Assembly: GCA_033764095.1 (NCBI GenBank)
Contig: JANRJF010000328.1
Location: 1-20,762 of the forward strand
DNA length: 20,762 bases
Reading direction: 5' to 3'
Source: JBDTMT01 sp033764095
GTDB taxonomy: Bacteria; Desulfobacterota; Binatia; HRBIN30; CADEER01
A program made the position numbers and the translations under genes. This document shows positions 8,198-15,783 of this stretch, piece by piece (the first letter of the stretch is position 1; each line of letters starts with the position of its first letter). The notes beneath the pieces are model-generated. The model did not search any database. It worked only from the letters and a program-made list of their open reading frames with translations, and was not told the origin of the DNA.

Positions 8198-8478
8198 CCT
8201 TCGCGCGCCTCTCTGTCAGCCGATCACTTCGTCCACCCGCCGCGCCCTCAATCCCGCCGACGGCGACGTCGCGCTTGAGCAAGAGGCGGGCCGCCGCGCC
8301 GGCGTTGCCCGCCGAGTCGGCGAGCCGGCACCTGACGTGTGCGCTGCGAGGGTGAGCGTCGAGGGCTCGACGCGCGCCGCCGCTGCGCCTGCCGGCGGTG
8401 CCGCGTTGCGTCATGCGCGAGTGGCCTGCGACGTGGCCGACCACGGCTTCGGCGCGCGCGCGTGCTACATCATCCGTC
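8198..8478. other. Intergenic region between divergent DUF1800 and SnoaL-like genes
   Basis: About 280 bp separate the two divergent starts. It must contain the promoter of the DUF1800-DUF1501 operon and probably that of the SnoaL-like gene, but no convincing -35/-10 pair can be picked out. The stretch is GC-rich, and open frames crossing it have no recognisable protein features. AGAGAGG on the minus strand near 8206-8212 is a possible ribosome binding site for the ATG at 8197. Confidence 0.4.
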
Positions 8479-8919
8479 ATGGAGCTCTGGGAACTGGCGG
8501 CGCGCGAGGCGATCCGCGACCTCGTCGCACGCTACGCACACGCCGCCGACGGCGGCCGCTTCGACGACGTCGCCGCAGCCTTCGCCGCCGACGGCATCCT
8601 CGAAACCCCCGACCGCAGCGAGCACCGCGGACGCGAGGCGATCCGCGCCTTGCTCGGCGGCACGCAGACCGCACTCGCCGCCGCCACCGCCGCGCCGTTC
8701 ATCCGCCACCACGTCTCCAACCTGCGCATCGAGCTGGTCGACGCCGGCTCGGCGACCGGCGCCGCCTACTTCTTCGTCATCACCGAGCGCGGCCCCGACC
8801 ACTGGGGGCGCTATCGCGACCGCTACGTCTGCACCGACGGCCGTTGGCTGTTCGCCCACCGCCGCGTGCGGCTCGACGGCTGGGCGCCGGGGTCATGGGC
8901 CGCCGAACGGCGGCGGTGA
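8479..8919 (+). CDS. SnoaL-like / NTF2-superfamily small protein
   Basis: A 146-residue protein with the cone-shaped NTF2/SnoaL-like pattern: an N-terminal helix pair (REAIRDLVARYAHAADGGRFDDVAAAFAADG split over residues 9-39), a GREAIRALL helix at 51-59, then beta strands HHVSNLRIELVDAG (77-90), GAAYFFVITERGP and DRYVCTDGRWLFAHRRVRLDGW. The layout resembles steroid delta-isomerase-like and ring-hydroxylating-dioxygenase beta-like relatives, a group whose members act as isomerases, dehydratases, cyclases or plain ligand binders. The substrate cannot be inferred. No signal peptide is present. The frame stays open upstream to 8398, but the added residues are low-complexity and the domain begins right after the ATG at 8479. 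It stands alone, with no same-strand neighbour in the window. Confidence 0.82.
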   Translation: MELWELAAREAIRDLVARYAHAADGGRFDDVAAAFAADGILETPDRSEHRGREAIRALLGGTQTALAAATAAPFIRHHVSNLRIELVDAGSATGAAYFFVITERGPDHWGRYRDRYVCTDGRWLFAHRRVRLDGWAPGSWAAERRR

Positions 8920-8959
8920 CACTGCCTTCCTCGGAGGCAGCCTCGACGCGAGCGCTTCT

Positions 8960-9036
8960 TCACCACCACGACACCACGCCACAACGGCGCAGCGGACGGC
9001 GCGCCCTCGTTGTGTTTCGTTGTGTCGTGGTGGTGA
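8960..9036. repeat. Long imperfect inverted repeat (REP-like hairpin) between convergent genes
   Basis: The left arm 8960-8986 and the right arm 9008-9036 can fold back: the outer 14 bp (TCACCACCACGACA with TGTCGTGGTGGTGA) pair perfectly, an asymmetric internal loop follows, then CACAACG pairs with CGTTGTG, closing a 21-nt loop with its own GCGC elements. It fills the gap between the SnoaL-like gene (ends 8919) and the FecR gene (ends 9065). There is no T run on either strand, so a mobile REP/MITE-like or 3'-end-processing element is as likely as a terminator. Confidence 0.7.
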
Positions 9037-9064
9037 CGGACGGGCGAGCGGCCCGCGCTCCCGG

Positions 9065-9673
9065 CTAGTCGAGCGTCACCTGGCGCAGGTACGCTGCCAG
9101 CTCGGCGGGACTCGGCTTCAAAGGCGCGGTCTTGCCGTCGGCCATGTCGGTGACGCACTGGCCGGCGCTGAGGGTGGCGGGGCTACCGCCCTGGCGCGGG
9201 CGGACCTCGATGGTGCCGTGCAGGGCGCAGATGGCGTCGAGCTCGGTGTCGCCCCACAGCACGGTGCCGCGCACGCCGGCGACCGCGGTCGGCGTCTCCA
9301 CCTCGAAGCGGCTGCTGCCGGTCAGCCAGGCGGCGATGGCGAGCTTGAAGCGGCCGGCCAGCACGCGCAGCTTGGCGGCGCGCGACTGCGGCGCCAGCGC
9401 CAGCTCGTCGAGCACCACCTGCGAGCCCGGGCCGATGGCCAGCACGGAGTCGTCCGCGAGCAGGATCTTCACCTTGGCGCCGGCGGCGGTGACGATGGTG
9501 TCGCCGACCGCCACCGTCGCGCCGCGCGTCAGCGGCAGGCTCTGACCGGCGCGGGTGACGGTCGGCGTGCCGTTGATGCCGGCGACCAGGCCCGCGTCGG
9601 CGGCGCCGGCGGCACCCGCCGAGCCGAGCAGCAGTGCCGTGCAGAGGAGGAGCGCGCGCATCGGGGTTCGCAT
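9065..9673 (-). CDS. Secreted FecR-domain protein
   Basis: About 202 residues. MRTPMRALLLCTALLLGSAGAAGAADAG is a Sec signal peptide with a cleavage site near AGA-AD. The mature part holds a FecR-type beta-rich domain: GDTIVTAAGAKVKILLADDS followed by VLAIGPGSQVVLDEL, then a strand pattern ending FEVETPTAVAGVRGTVLWGD, the classic FecR motif (TPTAVAGVRGT). Unlike the FecR anti-sigma proteins of iron-citrate systems, it has no cytoplasmic N-terminal helix bundle and no sigma factor or TonB receptor beside it, so it is more likely a periplasmic or surface-bound domain protein. Two cysteines (in DAICALHG and AGQCVTD) could form a disulfide. Start uncertain: ATG 9673, ATG 9661 or a TTG at 9703; no strong ribosome site distinguishes them. 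Confidence 0.8.
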   Translation of the reverse strand: MRTPMRALLLCTALLLGSAGAAGAADAGLVAGINGTPTVTRAGQSLPLTRGATVAVGDTIVTAAGAKVKILLADDSVLAIGPGSQVVLDELALAPQSRAAKLRVLAGRFKLAIAAWLTGSSRFEVETPTAVAGVRGTVLWGDTELDAICALHGTIEVRPRQGGSPATLSAGQCVTDMADGKTAPLKPSPAELAAYLRQVTLD

Positions 9674-9701
9674 GGGCGGCGCAGCTAGCACGCCGGCCCT
9701 C

Positions 9702-9744
9702 AAAACGCCCGGGGCGCCGGCGGATGACCGCCGACGCCCCGGGG
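9702..9744 (-). terminator. Intrinsic terminator after the giant lipoprotein gene
   Basis: On the minus strand, a GC-rich stem (9728-9743 with 9708-9723; 16 bp with one mismatch, 4-nt loop) is followed by CGTTTT (9707-9702), giving stem plus short U tract. It lies 26 bp after the stop of the giant lipoprotein gene and only about 30 bp before the FecR start. Confidence 0.65.
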
Positions 9745-9750
9745 ACGCGG

Positions 9751-9772
9751 TGAGACCTGGAGGGAGGTCTCA
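9751..9772 (-). repeat. Small perfect hairpin overlapping the stop codon of the giant lipoprotein gene
   Basis: TGAGACCT at 9751-9758 and AGGTCTCA at 9765-9772 form an 8-bp perfect stem with a 6-nt loop; the TGA stop (9772-9770) is within the stem. It precedes the larger terminator hairpin. Confidence 0.5.
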
Positions 9773-12700
9773 GGGAGTAGCCGTAGCGGTTGGAGTCGCC
9801 GCCGGAGCGCGAATGACGCCCGAGGCGACGATCGCGGCGACGTCGTCGTTCGCCGAGTCGATCGAGACGGTGATGCGTACCGGCGCGTCAGCGTCGCCCT
9901 CGCCCGGGGAGTCGTCGATCAGCGAGAAGGTGAACAGCGTGAGGCCGGGCACCAGCTGATTGAACGACTGTCCGTCGGGCACGGTGATGTCGCCGCCGAT
10001 GATCGTGCCGGCGTTGGCCTGGATGCTGATGGTCGAGCCGCCGACCAGCGGGTTGAGCAGGTCGTCGCTCACCACCAGGGTGAACGTCTGGCCGCCGCCG
10101 TCCGGAATATCGAAGCTGGTCGGCTCGGCGACCGGCGCCTGGGTGTGGCCGGAGAAGGTCACCGTGGTCTGGTCGAAGACGAGGATGTCGTCGTCCCAGA
10201 CGCCCGGATCGCCCTGCGGGCCCCAGGTGCCGTTGAGCGTGCCGGCGTCGATGAAGAGCTCGAACAGCGTCGCCGGATCGAAGGCGAAGTTGCAGAACGG
10301 GCTCGGCGCCGGCAGCAGGCAGGCGCCGTCGAGCGGCGGCAGCGGACGGAAGTCGGCGAACGGCTCGCTGACGTTGTCGGTGGTGATGGTGTCGCCGGCG
10401 TCGAAGATGCCGTTGCCGTTGTTGTCGAGGAAGCCCTCCTCGCCGCGGGTGAAGCCGATGATGGTGATGATACCGCTCGGCGGGATCTGGCCCTCGGTGA
10501 TCAGCGTCGAGGTCGCGATGCCGTTGTTGTTGGTCGGCGCCGGGTCGACGATGCTGGCGCCGTTGGTGACGAACGACACCGAGGTGCCCGGCGGCACGGC
10601 GTTGCCGAAGCGGTCGTTGACGAAGGCCGAGACCACGTCCTCGATGCCGAAGCGGACGCGGCCGGCGACGTTCTGCAGGGACGGGCGGACGCTGAAGCGC
10701 GTCTGCGCCGGCGGGGCGCCGACGATCTTCACCTGGGTGGACTGCGCCGCCAGGTCGGGCGTGCCGTCGCCGTTGGCGTCGACGCGGGCGAACACCTGCA
10801 CCGAGGTGGTGCGCGTGCCGCTGGTCAGCGTCGTCGACACCTGGCCGTTGGCGTTGGTGATCCCCATGATCGGCGCGATCGTCTCGCCGCCGACGGCGGT
10901 GACGGTGAAGGTCACCGGCATGTTGGCGACCGGGTTGGTGTGCTGGTCGGTGACCCGGAAGGTGAGCACCGACTGCTCGGTGAGACCCGACCCGCGCACG
11001 CCGATCTGGGTCGGCTGAGCGCTGACGAAGGCCACCGCCGCCGCCGGCAGGGTCGCGGTCGGCGTCGCGGTGAAGGTGCTGGTCGCCGGCGGAGTGCCGG
11101 TGACGGTCGGGGTCGGGGTGCCGGTCTCGGTGCCGGTCGGCGTCGCGGTCGCCGTCGGCTGGGTCGGCGTCGGCGTGCCCGGCCGCGTATCGGGCAGCAC
11201 GATCGTCGTGGTGTCCTCGATCAGCGAGCCGTCGGCGATGCGGACGCGGGCCCGCACGGTGACCGACTGGCCCTGGCGGCTCTGCGTGTACTTGATGCAG
11301 GACAGCGCGTCGCCCGGCTGCGGAATGACGGTGAGCGAGCCGACGTCGCACGGCGCGTCTTCATTGGTCAGGCCGGGGCTGGTGACCGACACACCGGACA
11401 CCGGGTTCACCAGGCTGAAGGTGACCGGTACGCCGTCCTCGACGGTGACGCCGGCGCTGTTGGTGACCAGCGCGCCGAGCACGCTGGTGAAGGTGCCGTC
11501 GCCGTTGTCACTGCGCTGATTGACGAACAGGTCGACGCTGACGAACGAGGCCACCGCGCCCTGCACGATGACCGACGCCTGGGTGGAGCGGTTGAGCGCG
11601 TCGGTGACGGTCAGCGTCAGGTTGCCGGTCTGCGAGCCGGCGGTGACCACCACGGTGTCGCCGTTGCCGGCCGTGGTGCGGCTGAGGCAGAGGTTGGGCG
11701 CCGACAGGGTGAACGGCGGCACCGCGCCGGTAATGGTGAAGCTCTGGCTGGTGCCGTCGCAGGCCGGCGCGCCGCCGACGCCGGCGCGCAGCGTGGTGAG
11801 CTGCGGCGCGACCTCGGGTAGCCCCGGGGTGTGGGTCGGGGTGATGGTGGCGGTCGGCGTCGGCGTCTGCGTCACCGTGAACGTCGCCGTCGCGGTCGGG
11901 GTCGGGGTGAAGGTCGGCGTCTCGGTGAGGGTCACCGTCGGCGTCGGCGTGTTCGTCGCCGGCGGCGTGCCGGTGGGCAGCGGCAGCACCTCGCCGACCA
12001 GGGAGAAGGACGCCGAGCCGTTGCCGCCCGGCGCGACGCCACTGGCGTCGGAATCGACGCCGATGGTCACCTGGCTGATGGTCGGCCGGTCGACGTTCTC
12101 CGGCACGAAGACGGTGAAGGTGAAGACGTTGATGCCCGGCACCAGGCCGCCGAAGGTCTCGACGTCGGGCAGCGTGGTCGAGCTCGGCACGCCGAAGATG
12201 TCGACGGACTCGCTCGGGGTGAAGGTGATGTCGGTGCCGCTGACCAGCGCGTTGCCATTGCCGTCGCCGATGAAGACGGTGAAGTTCTCCGCCTGGCCGG
12301 CCATCAGCGAGAAGGTCTGCGGCTCGATGTCGATGATCGTGCCACCGGAGAAGGTCACCGGGATGCTCGCCGACAGCAGCGCGTTGGCGTCCCAGACGCC
12401 CGGCGTCTGGGCCTGATCCCACTGGCCGTTGTCGTTGGTGTCGATGAAGCGCTCCGTGGCGTTGGCGTCCCAGCGACCGTTGAGGTTGTCGTCGGTGAAC
12501 GACTCGCCGGTGTCCCAGCGCCCGTTCGAGTTGCCGTCGACGAACGGCTCGGGGCGGTCGTAGCGGTTGTTGCCGTTGCCGTCGATGAACGGCTCGGGGG
12601 CGTCGGTGAACGGCTCGCTGGGGTCGTGTGCCCCGTTGCCGTTCGAGTCGGTGAACGCCTCCTCGCCGCGCGTCGTCGCCAGCACGGTGACGATGCCGTC

Positions 12701-15700
12701 GGCCGGCACGCCGCCTTCGGTGATCAGCGTGGTGACGGCGCGCCCCGACTCATCGGTGGTGCGCTGGCTGAACACGCTGGCCCCGTTGCTGGTGAAGTTC
12801 ACCGCCGTCCCGGGCGCCACCGCGTTGCCGAAGTGGTCGTTGAGGAAGGCGGTGATCTGATCCTCGATGCCGAAGGTGACGCGGCCGGCGATGTTGACGA
12901 AGTTCGCCGCCAGGCTGAAGCGGCTGGCGCTCGGCAGGCCGCCGACGATGTTGACCGGAGTGAACTGGTTGACCACCTCGTTGATGCCGTCGTCGTTGGC
13001 GTCGACCGTCGCGGTGATCTGCACGGTGGTGGCCTGGGTGCCGGCGAGCACGGTCGCCTTGGCGATGCCGTCATCGTCGGTGAACGCCTGCGGCGTCACC
13101 GTCACGCCGCCCACGGCGTTGACCAGGAAGCGCACCGGGATGCCGGAGACCGGCGCGTCGTTCTGGTCGCGGACCATGAACGACACCACCGACTGGGTGG
13201 GCCGGCCGGAGCCCTGCACGCCGATCACCTCGGGCGCGACGTCTTCGAGGGTGATCGCCTGCGGGTCGCCCTCGCCGGGCGTCGGGCCGCTCGACTTGAC
13301 GGTGACGGTCACCGTGTCGCCGGCGGCGCGCACCACGCCGCCGCCGAAGGCGGTGATCTCCACCTCGGTGTTGTCCGGCGTGCCGGCCGGGATGCTCAGC
13401 GTCGCGCTGGCCAGGCCGTTGACGTCGGTGAGCGACGAGGTGGTGAACAGCGGCGGCACCGCGCCCAGGGTGCCGAGCGTCGTCTCGAAGTTCATCTTCA
13501 CGTTCGGCACCGGGTTGCCGAGGCGGTCGCGCACCAGGGCGGAGACCACCGTCAGGCCCGGCTGCGTGTCGGTGACCGTGACGTTCTGCGGGTTGGCGTA
13601 GGCGAGCAGGTCGTCGATCACGCCGGGCAGCGTGAAGGCGCGCAGTGCCGTCACGTTGCCGGCCTCGACCTGGACCTGGACGTTCGAGCCCTCCATGTCG
13701 GGCGGGAAGAACATGCAGGTGGTCGCGTTGCCGGGCTGCGGGAATACCGCCGTACCGGTCTGCTCCTCGTACTGCGTCACGTCGCACGGCGGCGCCGTGT
13801 TGGTCTGCGGGAAGCCGATGACGGCGACGCGGCGCGCCTGCTCGTCCTCCTGCGAGAACGGCACGACGCTCATCGAGACCGGGGTGCCGTCTTCGACGGT
13901 GTTGCCGAAGTTGTCGGTGACGATGGCGGTCAGCGTGGTGAGCTGATTGCCGATGTTGACGTTGATGGCGTTCTGGTTGGGCGAGATCGCCATGCGGCCG
14001 GGCAGGCCGGCGGTGACGGTCAGCACGATGCCGGTGGCGATGATGCAGCGCTCGCCCGGGGTGTGCGGATCGGTGCAGGGCTCGGTGAACTGCTCGCCGA
14101 GCGCCGACGGTACCTCGGCCTGGACCACCACCGAGCCGATGCCAGAACCCGAGCGCAGCTGAATCGTCGCCGCGCCGGCGTTGTCGGTGTAGGCGATCGA
14201 GCGATTGCGCGGGTCGATCTCGCAGGTCGCGCCGGGATCGCACTCCGCCGACACCGAGCAGAAGGTGCCGACCGGCGCGGTGCAGTAGCCGCCGCTCAGG
14301 GTGGTGGGCAGCAGCACGGCGCCGTCGGCGCTGCTCAGCGGCGAGATCGAGAAGCGCACCTGCGCGTTCTTCAGCCGGGCGCCCTGGTTGTCGGTGACGG
14401 TGGCGTTGATCGGCGCCACTTCGCGCTGGCCGGCGCCGCGCACCCTGAGGCGGGTCGGGCTGGCGCTCAGCGTGATGCTGGCCGCGTCGCCGTTCTCCAC
14501 CTGGCCGCCCGGCGTCGCGCTGCACGCCTCGCGGCCGGGGACGACGAACAGCTGGATGGTACCGGTCACGCCGCCGGCGCGCGCCTCCATGATGTAGGGG
14601 ACGATCTTGCCGGAGTCGTCGCGCTTGACCGGCGTACCGGGGGTGATCTGCCAACTCGACTCGGCGATGCCGCCCTGTCCGTTCACCACGCCGGTCTGCG
14701 CGGTGAGCGGGGCGGCGATGCCGGTCTCGCCGATGAACAGCACGTTGACGTTGTTGATCGGTTCGTTGTCGGCGTCGAAGACCACCGCGCTGACGGTGAC
14801 GGCGCCGCCGGAATCGGAGCCGCAGGTGGGATCGCTGACCGCCCCGAGGATGGTGGCGACCACCTTGTTGGCCTCGCCGGGCAGCACGTTGAAGGTGACC
14901 TCGCCGTCGACGTCGGCGGCCGAGGCGGTGACCCGCACCTCGCCCGGGTCCGCCGTGTTCGGCGGCACGACGATCTGCACGTGCGCGACGCCGTCCTGGG
15001 CGCCGCCGCTGGGCAGCTCGAGCCGACGGGTCTGGGTGGCGACCGGGCGCAGGTATCCCTGCTTGGGGTCGAAATCGAACAACAGGTTCACGCCGTTGAT
15101 CGGGAAATTGTTCTTGTCGAAGGCGATCGCATAGACGTCGACGACGCCGCCGAGCTTGGCGCTGACCGAGAACGGCACCGTCTCCATGTAGATGGTGGAG
15201 AGCTCGGGCAGCTCCATCGGCGTGCCGGTGGGCGTCGGGCCGACGCCGCCGGTCGCCGTCGCGGTCGGGGTGTTCTGCGGCGGCTGGCCCTGCACCGAGA
15301 AGCGCAGCTGCACGGTCAGCGTGCTGCCGGCGTTGGCCGGATCGGGCGCGCTGGCGGTCACCGACGCGCTCGAGCCGAACAGGCCCTTGACGGTGCCGGA
15401 GAGGACGCCGTTGTTCACCTCGCCGGAGCTCGGCGTCACCTGCAGGGCCGGGCTGTTGGTCAGCGTCACCGTGGTCCCGGTGACGCCGCGGCCGCCGTTG
15501 CGCAGCGTGACGGTGAGCGGGACGGTCTCGTTGACCGCCAGCACCAGGCGCGGCGCGCCGATGCACAGGCGGCCGGTCGAGTCGCAGATCTGGTTCGGGA
15601 TGGGCGTCGGTCCACCACCGCCGCCGCCACCGCCGCCGCCCCCACCACCGCCGCCGCACGCGGCGAGCATCAGCATCGATGCGTACGCGAGAAACCCTGC

Positions 15701-15715
15701 AACCCGTCGGCCCAT
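9770..15715 (-). CDS. Giant Ig-like multidomain lipoprotein
   Basis: 1981 residues. MGRRVAGFLAYASMLMLAAC is a lipoprotein signal with C20 as the lipidated residue, followed by 15 glycines (21-35). The rest is a string of bacterial Ig-like domains of invasin/Big_1 style (patterns such as VTDNFGNTVEDGTPV, VRDRLGNPVPNVKM, DHFGNAVAPGTAVNF), separated by Thr-Pro-rich linkers (DNA 15213-15293, 11816-11985, 11035-11197). A C-x7-C-x5-C-x5-C motif is at C478-C498. Residues 1023-1100 hold five DxNxNGxxD-like motifs that suggest calcium binding. Two long homologous modules start at G832 and G1572. A surface adhesin or structural stalk is likely; the ligand is unknown. The start at 15715 is set by GGAGG 7 nt upstream; the frame is open up to 16489, but that part is a shadow of the preceding lipoprotein gene. 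The protein ends in ATPTATATP, a linker-like tail. Confidence 0.87.
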   Translation of the reverse strand: MGRRVAGFLAYASMLMLAACGGGGGGGGGGGGGGGPTPIPNQICDSTGRLCIGAPRLVLAVNETVPLTVTLRNGGRGVTGTTVTLTNSPALQVTPSSGEVNNGVLSGTVKGLFGSSASVTASAPDPANAGSTLTVQLRFSVQGQPPQNTPTATATGGVGPTPTGTPMELPELSTIYMETVPFSVSAKLGGVVDVYAIAFDKNNFPINGVNLLFDFDPKQGYLRPVATQTRRLELPSGGAQDGVAHVQIVVPPNTADPGEVRVTASAADVDGEVTFNVLPGEANKVVATILGAVSDPTCGSDSGGAVTVSAVVFDADNEPINNVNVLFIGETGIAAPLTAQTGVVNGQGGIAESSWQITPGTPVKRDDSGKIVPYIMEARAGGVTGTIQLFVVPGREACSATPGGQVENGDAASITLSASPTRLRVRGAGQREVAPINATVTDNQGARLKNAQVRFSISPLSSADGAVLLPTTLSGGYCTAPVGTFCSVSAECDPGATCEIDPRNRSIAYTDNAGAATIQLRSGSGIGSVVVQAEVPSALGEQFTEPCTDPHTPGERCIIATGIVLTVTAGLPGRMAISPNQNAINVNIGNQLTTLTAIVTDNFGNTVEDGTPVSMSVVPFSQEDEQARRVAVIGFPQTNTAPPCDVTQYEEQTGTAVFPQPGNATTCMFFPPDMEGSNVQVQVEAGNVTALRAFTLPGVIDDLLAYANPQNVTVTDTQPGLTVVSALVRDRLGNPVPNVKMNFETTLGTLGAVPPLFTTSSLTDVNGLASATLSIPAGTPDNTEVEITAFGGGVVRAAGDTVTVTVKSSGPTPGEGDPQAITLEDVAPEVIGVQGSGRPTQSVVSFMVRDQNDAPVSGIPVRFLVNAVGGVTVTPQAFTDDDGIAKATVLAGTQATTVQITATVDANDDGINEVVNQFTPVNIVGGLPSASRFSLAANFVNIAGRVTFGIEDQITAFLNDHFGNAVAPGTAVNFTSNGASVFSQRTTDESGRAVTTLITEGGVPADGIVTVLATTRGEEAFTDSNGNGAHDPSEPFTDAPEPFIDGNGNNRYDRPEPFVDGNSNGRWDTGESFTDDNLNGRWDANATERFIDTNDNGQWDQAQTPGVWDANALLSASIPVTFSGGTIIDIEPQTFSLMAGQAENFTVFIGDGNGNALVSGTDITFTPSESVDIFGVPSSTTLPDVETFGGLVPGINVFTFTVFVPENVDRPTISQVTIGVDSDASGVAPGGNGSASFSLVGEVLPLPTGTPPATNTPTPTVTLTETPTFTPTPTATATFTVTQTPTPTATITPTHTPGLPEVAPQLTTLRAGVGGAPACDGTSQSFTITGAVPPFTLSAPNLCLSRTTAGNGDTVVVTAGSQTGNLTLTVTDALNRSTQASVIVQGAVASFVSVDLFVNQRSDNGDGTFTSVLGALVTNSAGVTVEDGVPVTFSLVNPVSGVSVTSPGLTNEDAPCDVGSLTVIPQPGDALSCIKYTQSRQGQSVTVRARVRIADGSLIEDTTTIVLPDTRPGTPTPTQPTATATPTGTETGTPTPTVTGTPPATSTFTATPTATLPAAAVAFVSAQPTQIGVRGSGLTEQSVLTFRVTDQHTNPVANMPVTFTVTAVGGETIAPIMGITNANGQVSTTLTSGTRTTSVQVFARVDANGDGTPDLAAQSTQVKIVGAPPAQTRFSVRPSLQNVAGRVRFGIEDVVSAFVNDRFGNAVPPGTSVSFVTNGASIVDPAPTNNNGIATSTLITEGQIPPSGIITIIGFTRGEEGFLDNNGNGIFDAGDTITTDNVSEPFADFRPLPPLDGACLLPAPSPFCNFAFDPATLFELFIDAGTLNGTWGPQGDPGVWDDDILVFDQTTVTFSGHTQAPVAEPTSFDIPDGGGQTFTLVVSDDLLNPLVGGSTISIQANAGTIIGGDITVPDGQSFNQLVPGLTLFTFSLIDDSPGEGDADAPVRITVSIDSANDDVAAIVASGVIRAPAATPTATATP
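9773..11002 (-). repeat. Second copy of the long duplicated module in the giant lipoprotein
   Basis: Encodes residues 1572-1981, which parallel residues 832-1244: GVRGSG against GVQGSG, TSVQVFARVDANGDG against TTVQITATVDANDDG, VAGRVRFGIEDVVSAFVNDRFGNAVPPGT against IAGRVTFGIEDQITAFLNDHFGNAVAPGT, LITEG then TRGEE, TVTFSG against PVTFSG, and QLVPGLTLFTFSL against GLVPGINVFTFTV. Confidence 0.8.
11035..11197 (-). repeat. Thr-Pro-rich linker (low-complexity coding repeat)
   Basis: Encodes PGTPTPTQPTATATPTGTE and continues with similar Thr/Pro/Ala text up to the next Ig-like module. At DNA level it is a degenerate hexamer array of GGCGTC/GGGGTC type on the plus strand. Such linkers are flexible, extended spacers between folded domains of surface proteins. 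Confidence 0.7.
11816..11985 (-). repeat. Thr-Pro-rich linker (low-complexity coding repeat)
   Basis: Encodes about 56 residues of alternating Thr-Pro text (for example TPTPTATATFTVTQTPTPTA) directly after the first long duplicated module. The DNA shows the same degenerate hexamer pattern as the linker at 11035-11197. Confidence 0.7.
11984..13222 (-). repeat. First copy of the long duplicated module in the giant lipoprotein
   Basis: Encodes residues 832-1244. It contains the GVQGSG start, two Ig-like units, the Asp/Asn-rich calcium-binding-like insert (12416-12649) and a terminal Ig-like unit running into the Thr-Pro linker. The second copy lies 740 codons further on. Confidence 0.8.
12416..12649 (-). 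repeat. Five DxNxNGxxD motifs (calcium-binding-like)
   Basis: Residues 1023-1100 of the giant lipoprotein carry DSNGNGAHD, DGNGNNRYD, DGNSNGRWD, DDNLNGRWD and DTNDNGQWD, spaced by short PEPF or ESF text. The Asp/Asn pattern matches EF-hand-loop, dockerin and thrombospondin type-3 calcium loops. The second module copy keeps only one such motif (DNNGNGIFD). Confidence 0.75.
15611..15655 (-). repeat. Fifteen consecutive glycine codons after the lipobox
   Basis: GGN codons (GGC, GGT, GGG, GGA mixed) run from residue 21 to 35 directly after the lipidated Cys. Poly-Gly tethers at this place are seen in outer-membrane lipoproteins with surface-exposed domains. Being a trinucleotide array, it can change length without frameshift. 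Confidence 0.85.
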
Positions 15716-15722
15716 CCTGACA

Positions 15723-15727
15723 CCTCC
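15723..15727 (-). promoter_or_regulatory. Ribosome binding site of the giant lipoprotein gene
   Basis: GGAGG on the minus strand lies 7 nt before the ATG at 15715. It decides the start in a frame that is open more than 770 bp further upstream. Confidence 0.75.
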
Positions 15728-15783
15728 CACAATCACGTCGTCCACGCCTCGTCCGTCCACCACCCGGAGTGCCGCGCTGCGGC

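Noticed and set aside
4232..8278. Very long plus-strand open frame (over 1300 codons) opposite the DUF1800 gene
   Set aside because: Its translation is Arg/Ala/Gly/Asp-rich low-complexity text, mirroring the tandem repeats of the minus strand; the opposite strand has a signal peptide and recognisable domains.
8398..8478. N-terminal extension of the SnoaL-like protein
   Set aside because: The added 27 residues are unlike the family, whose domain begins just after the ATG at 8479.
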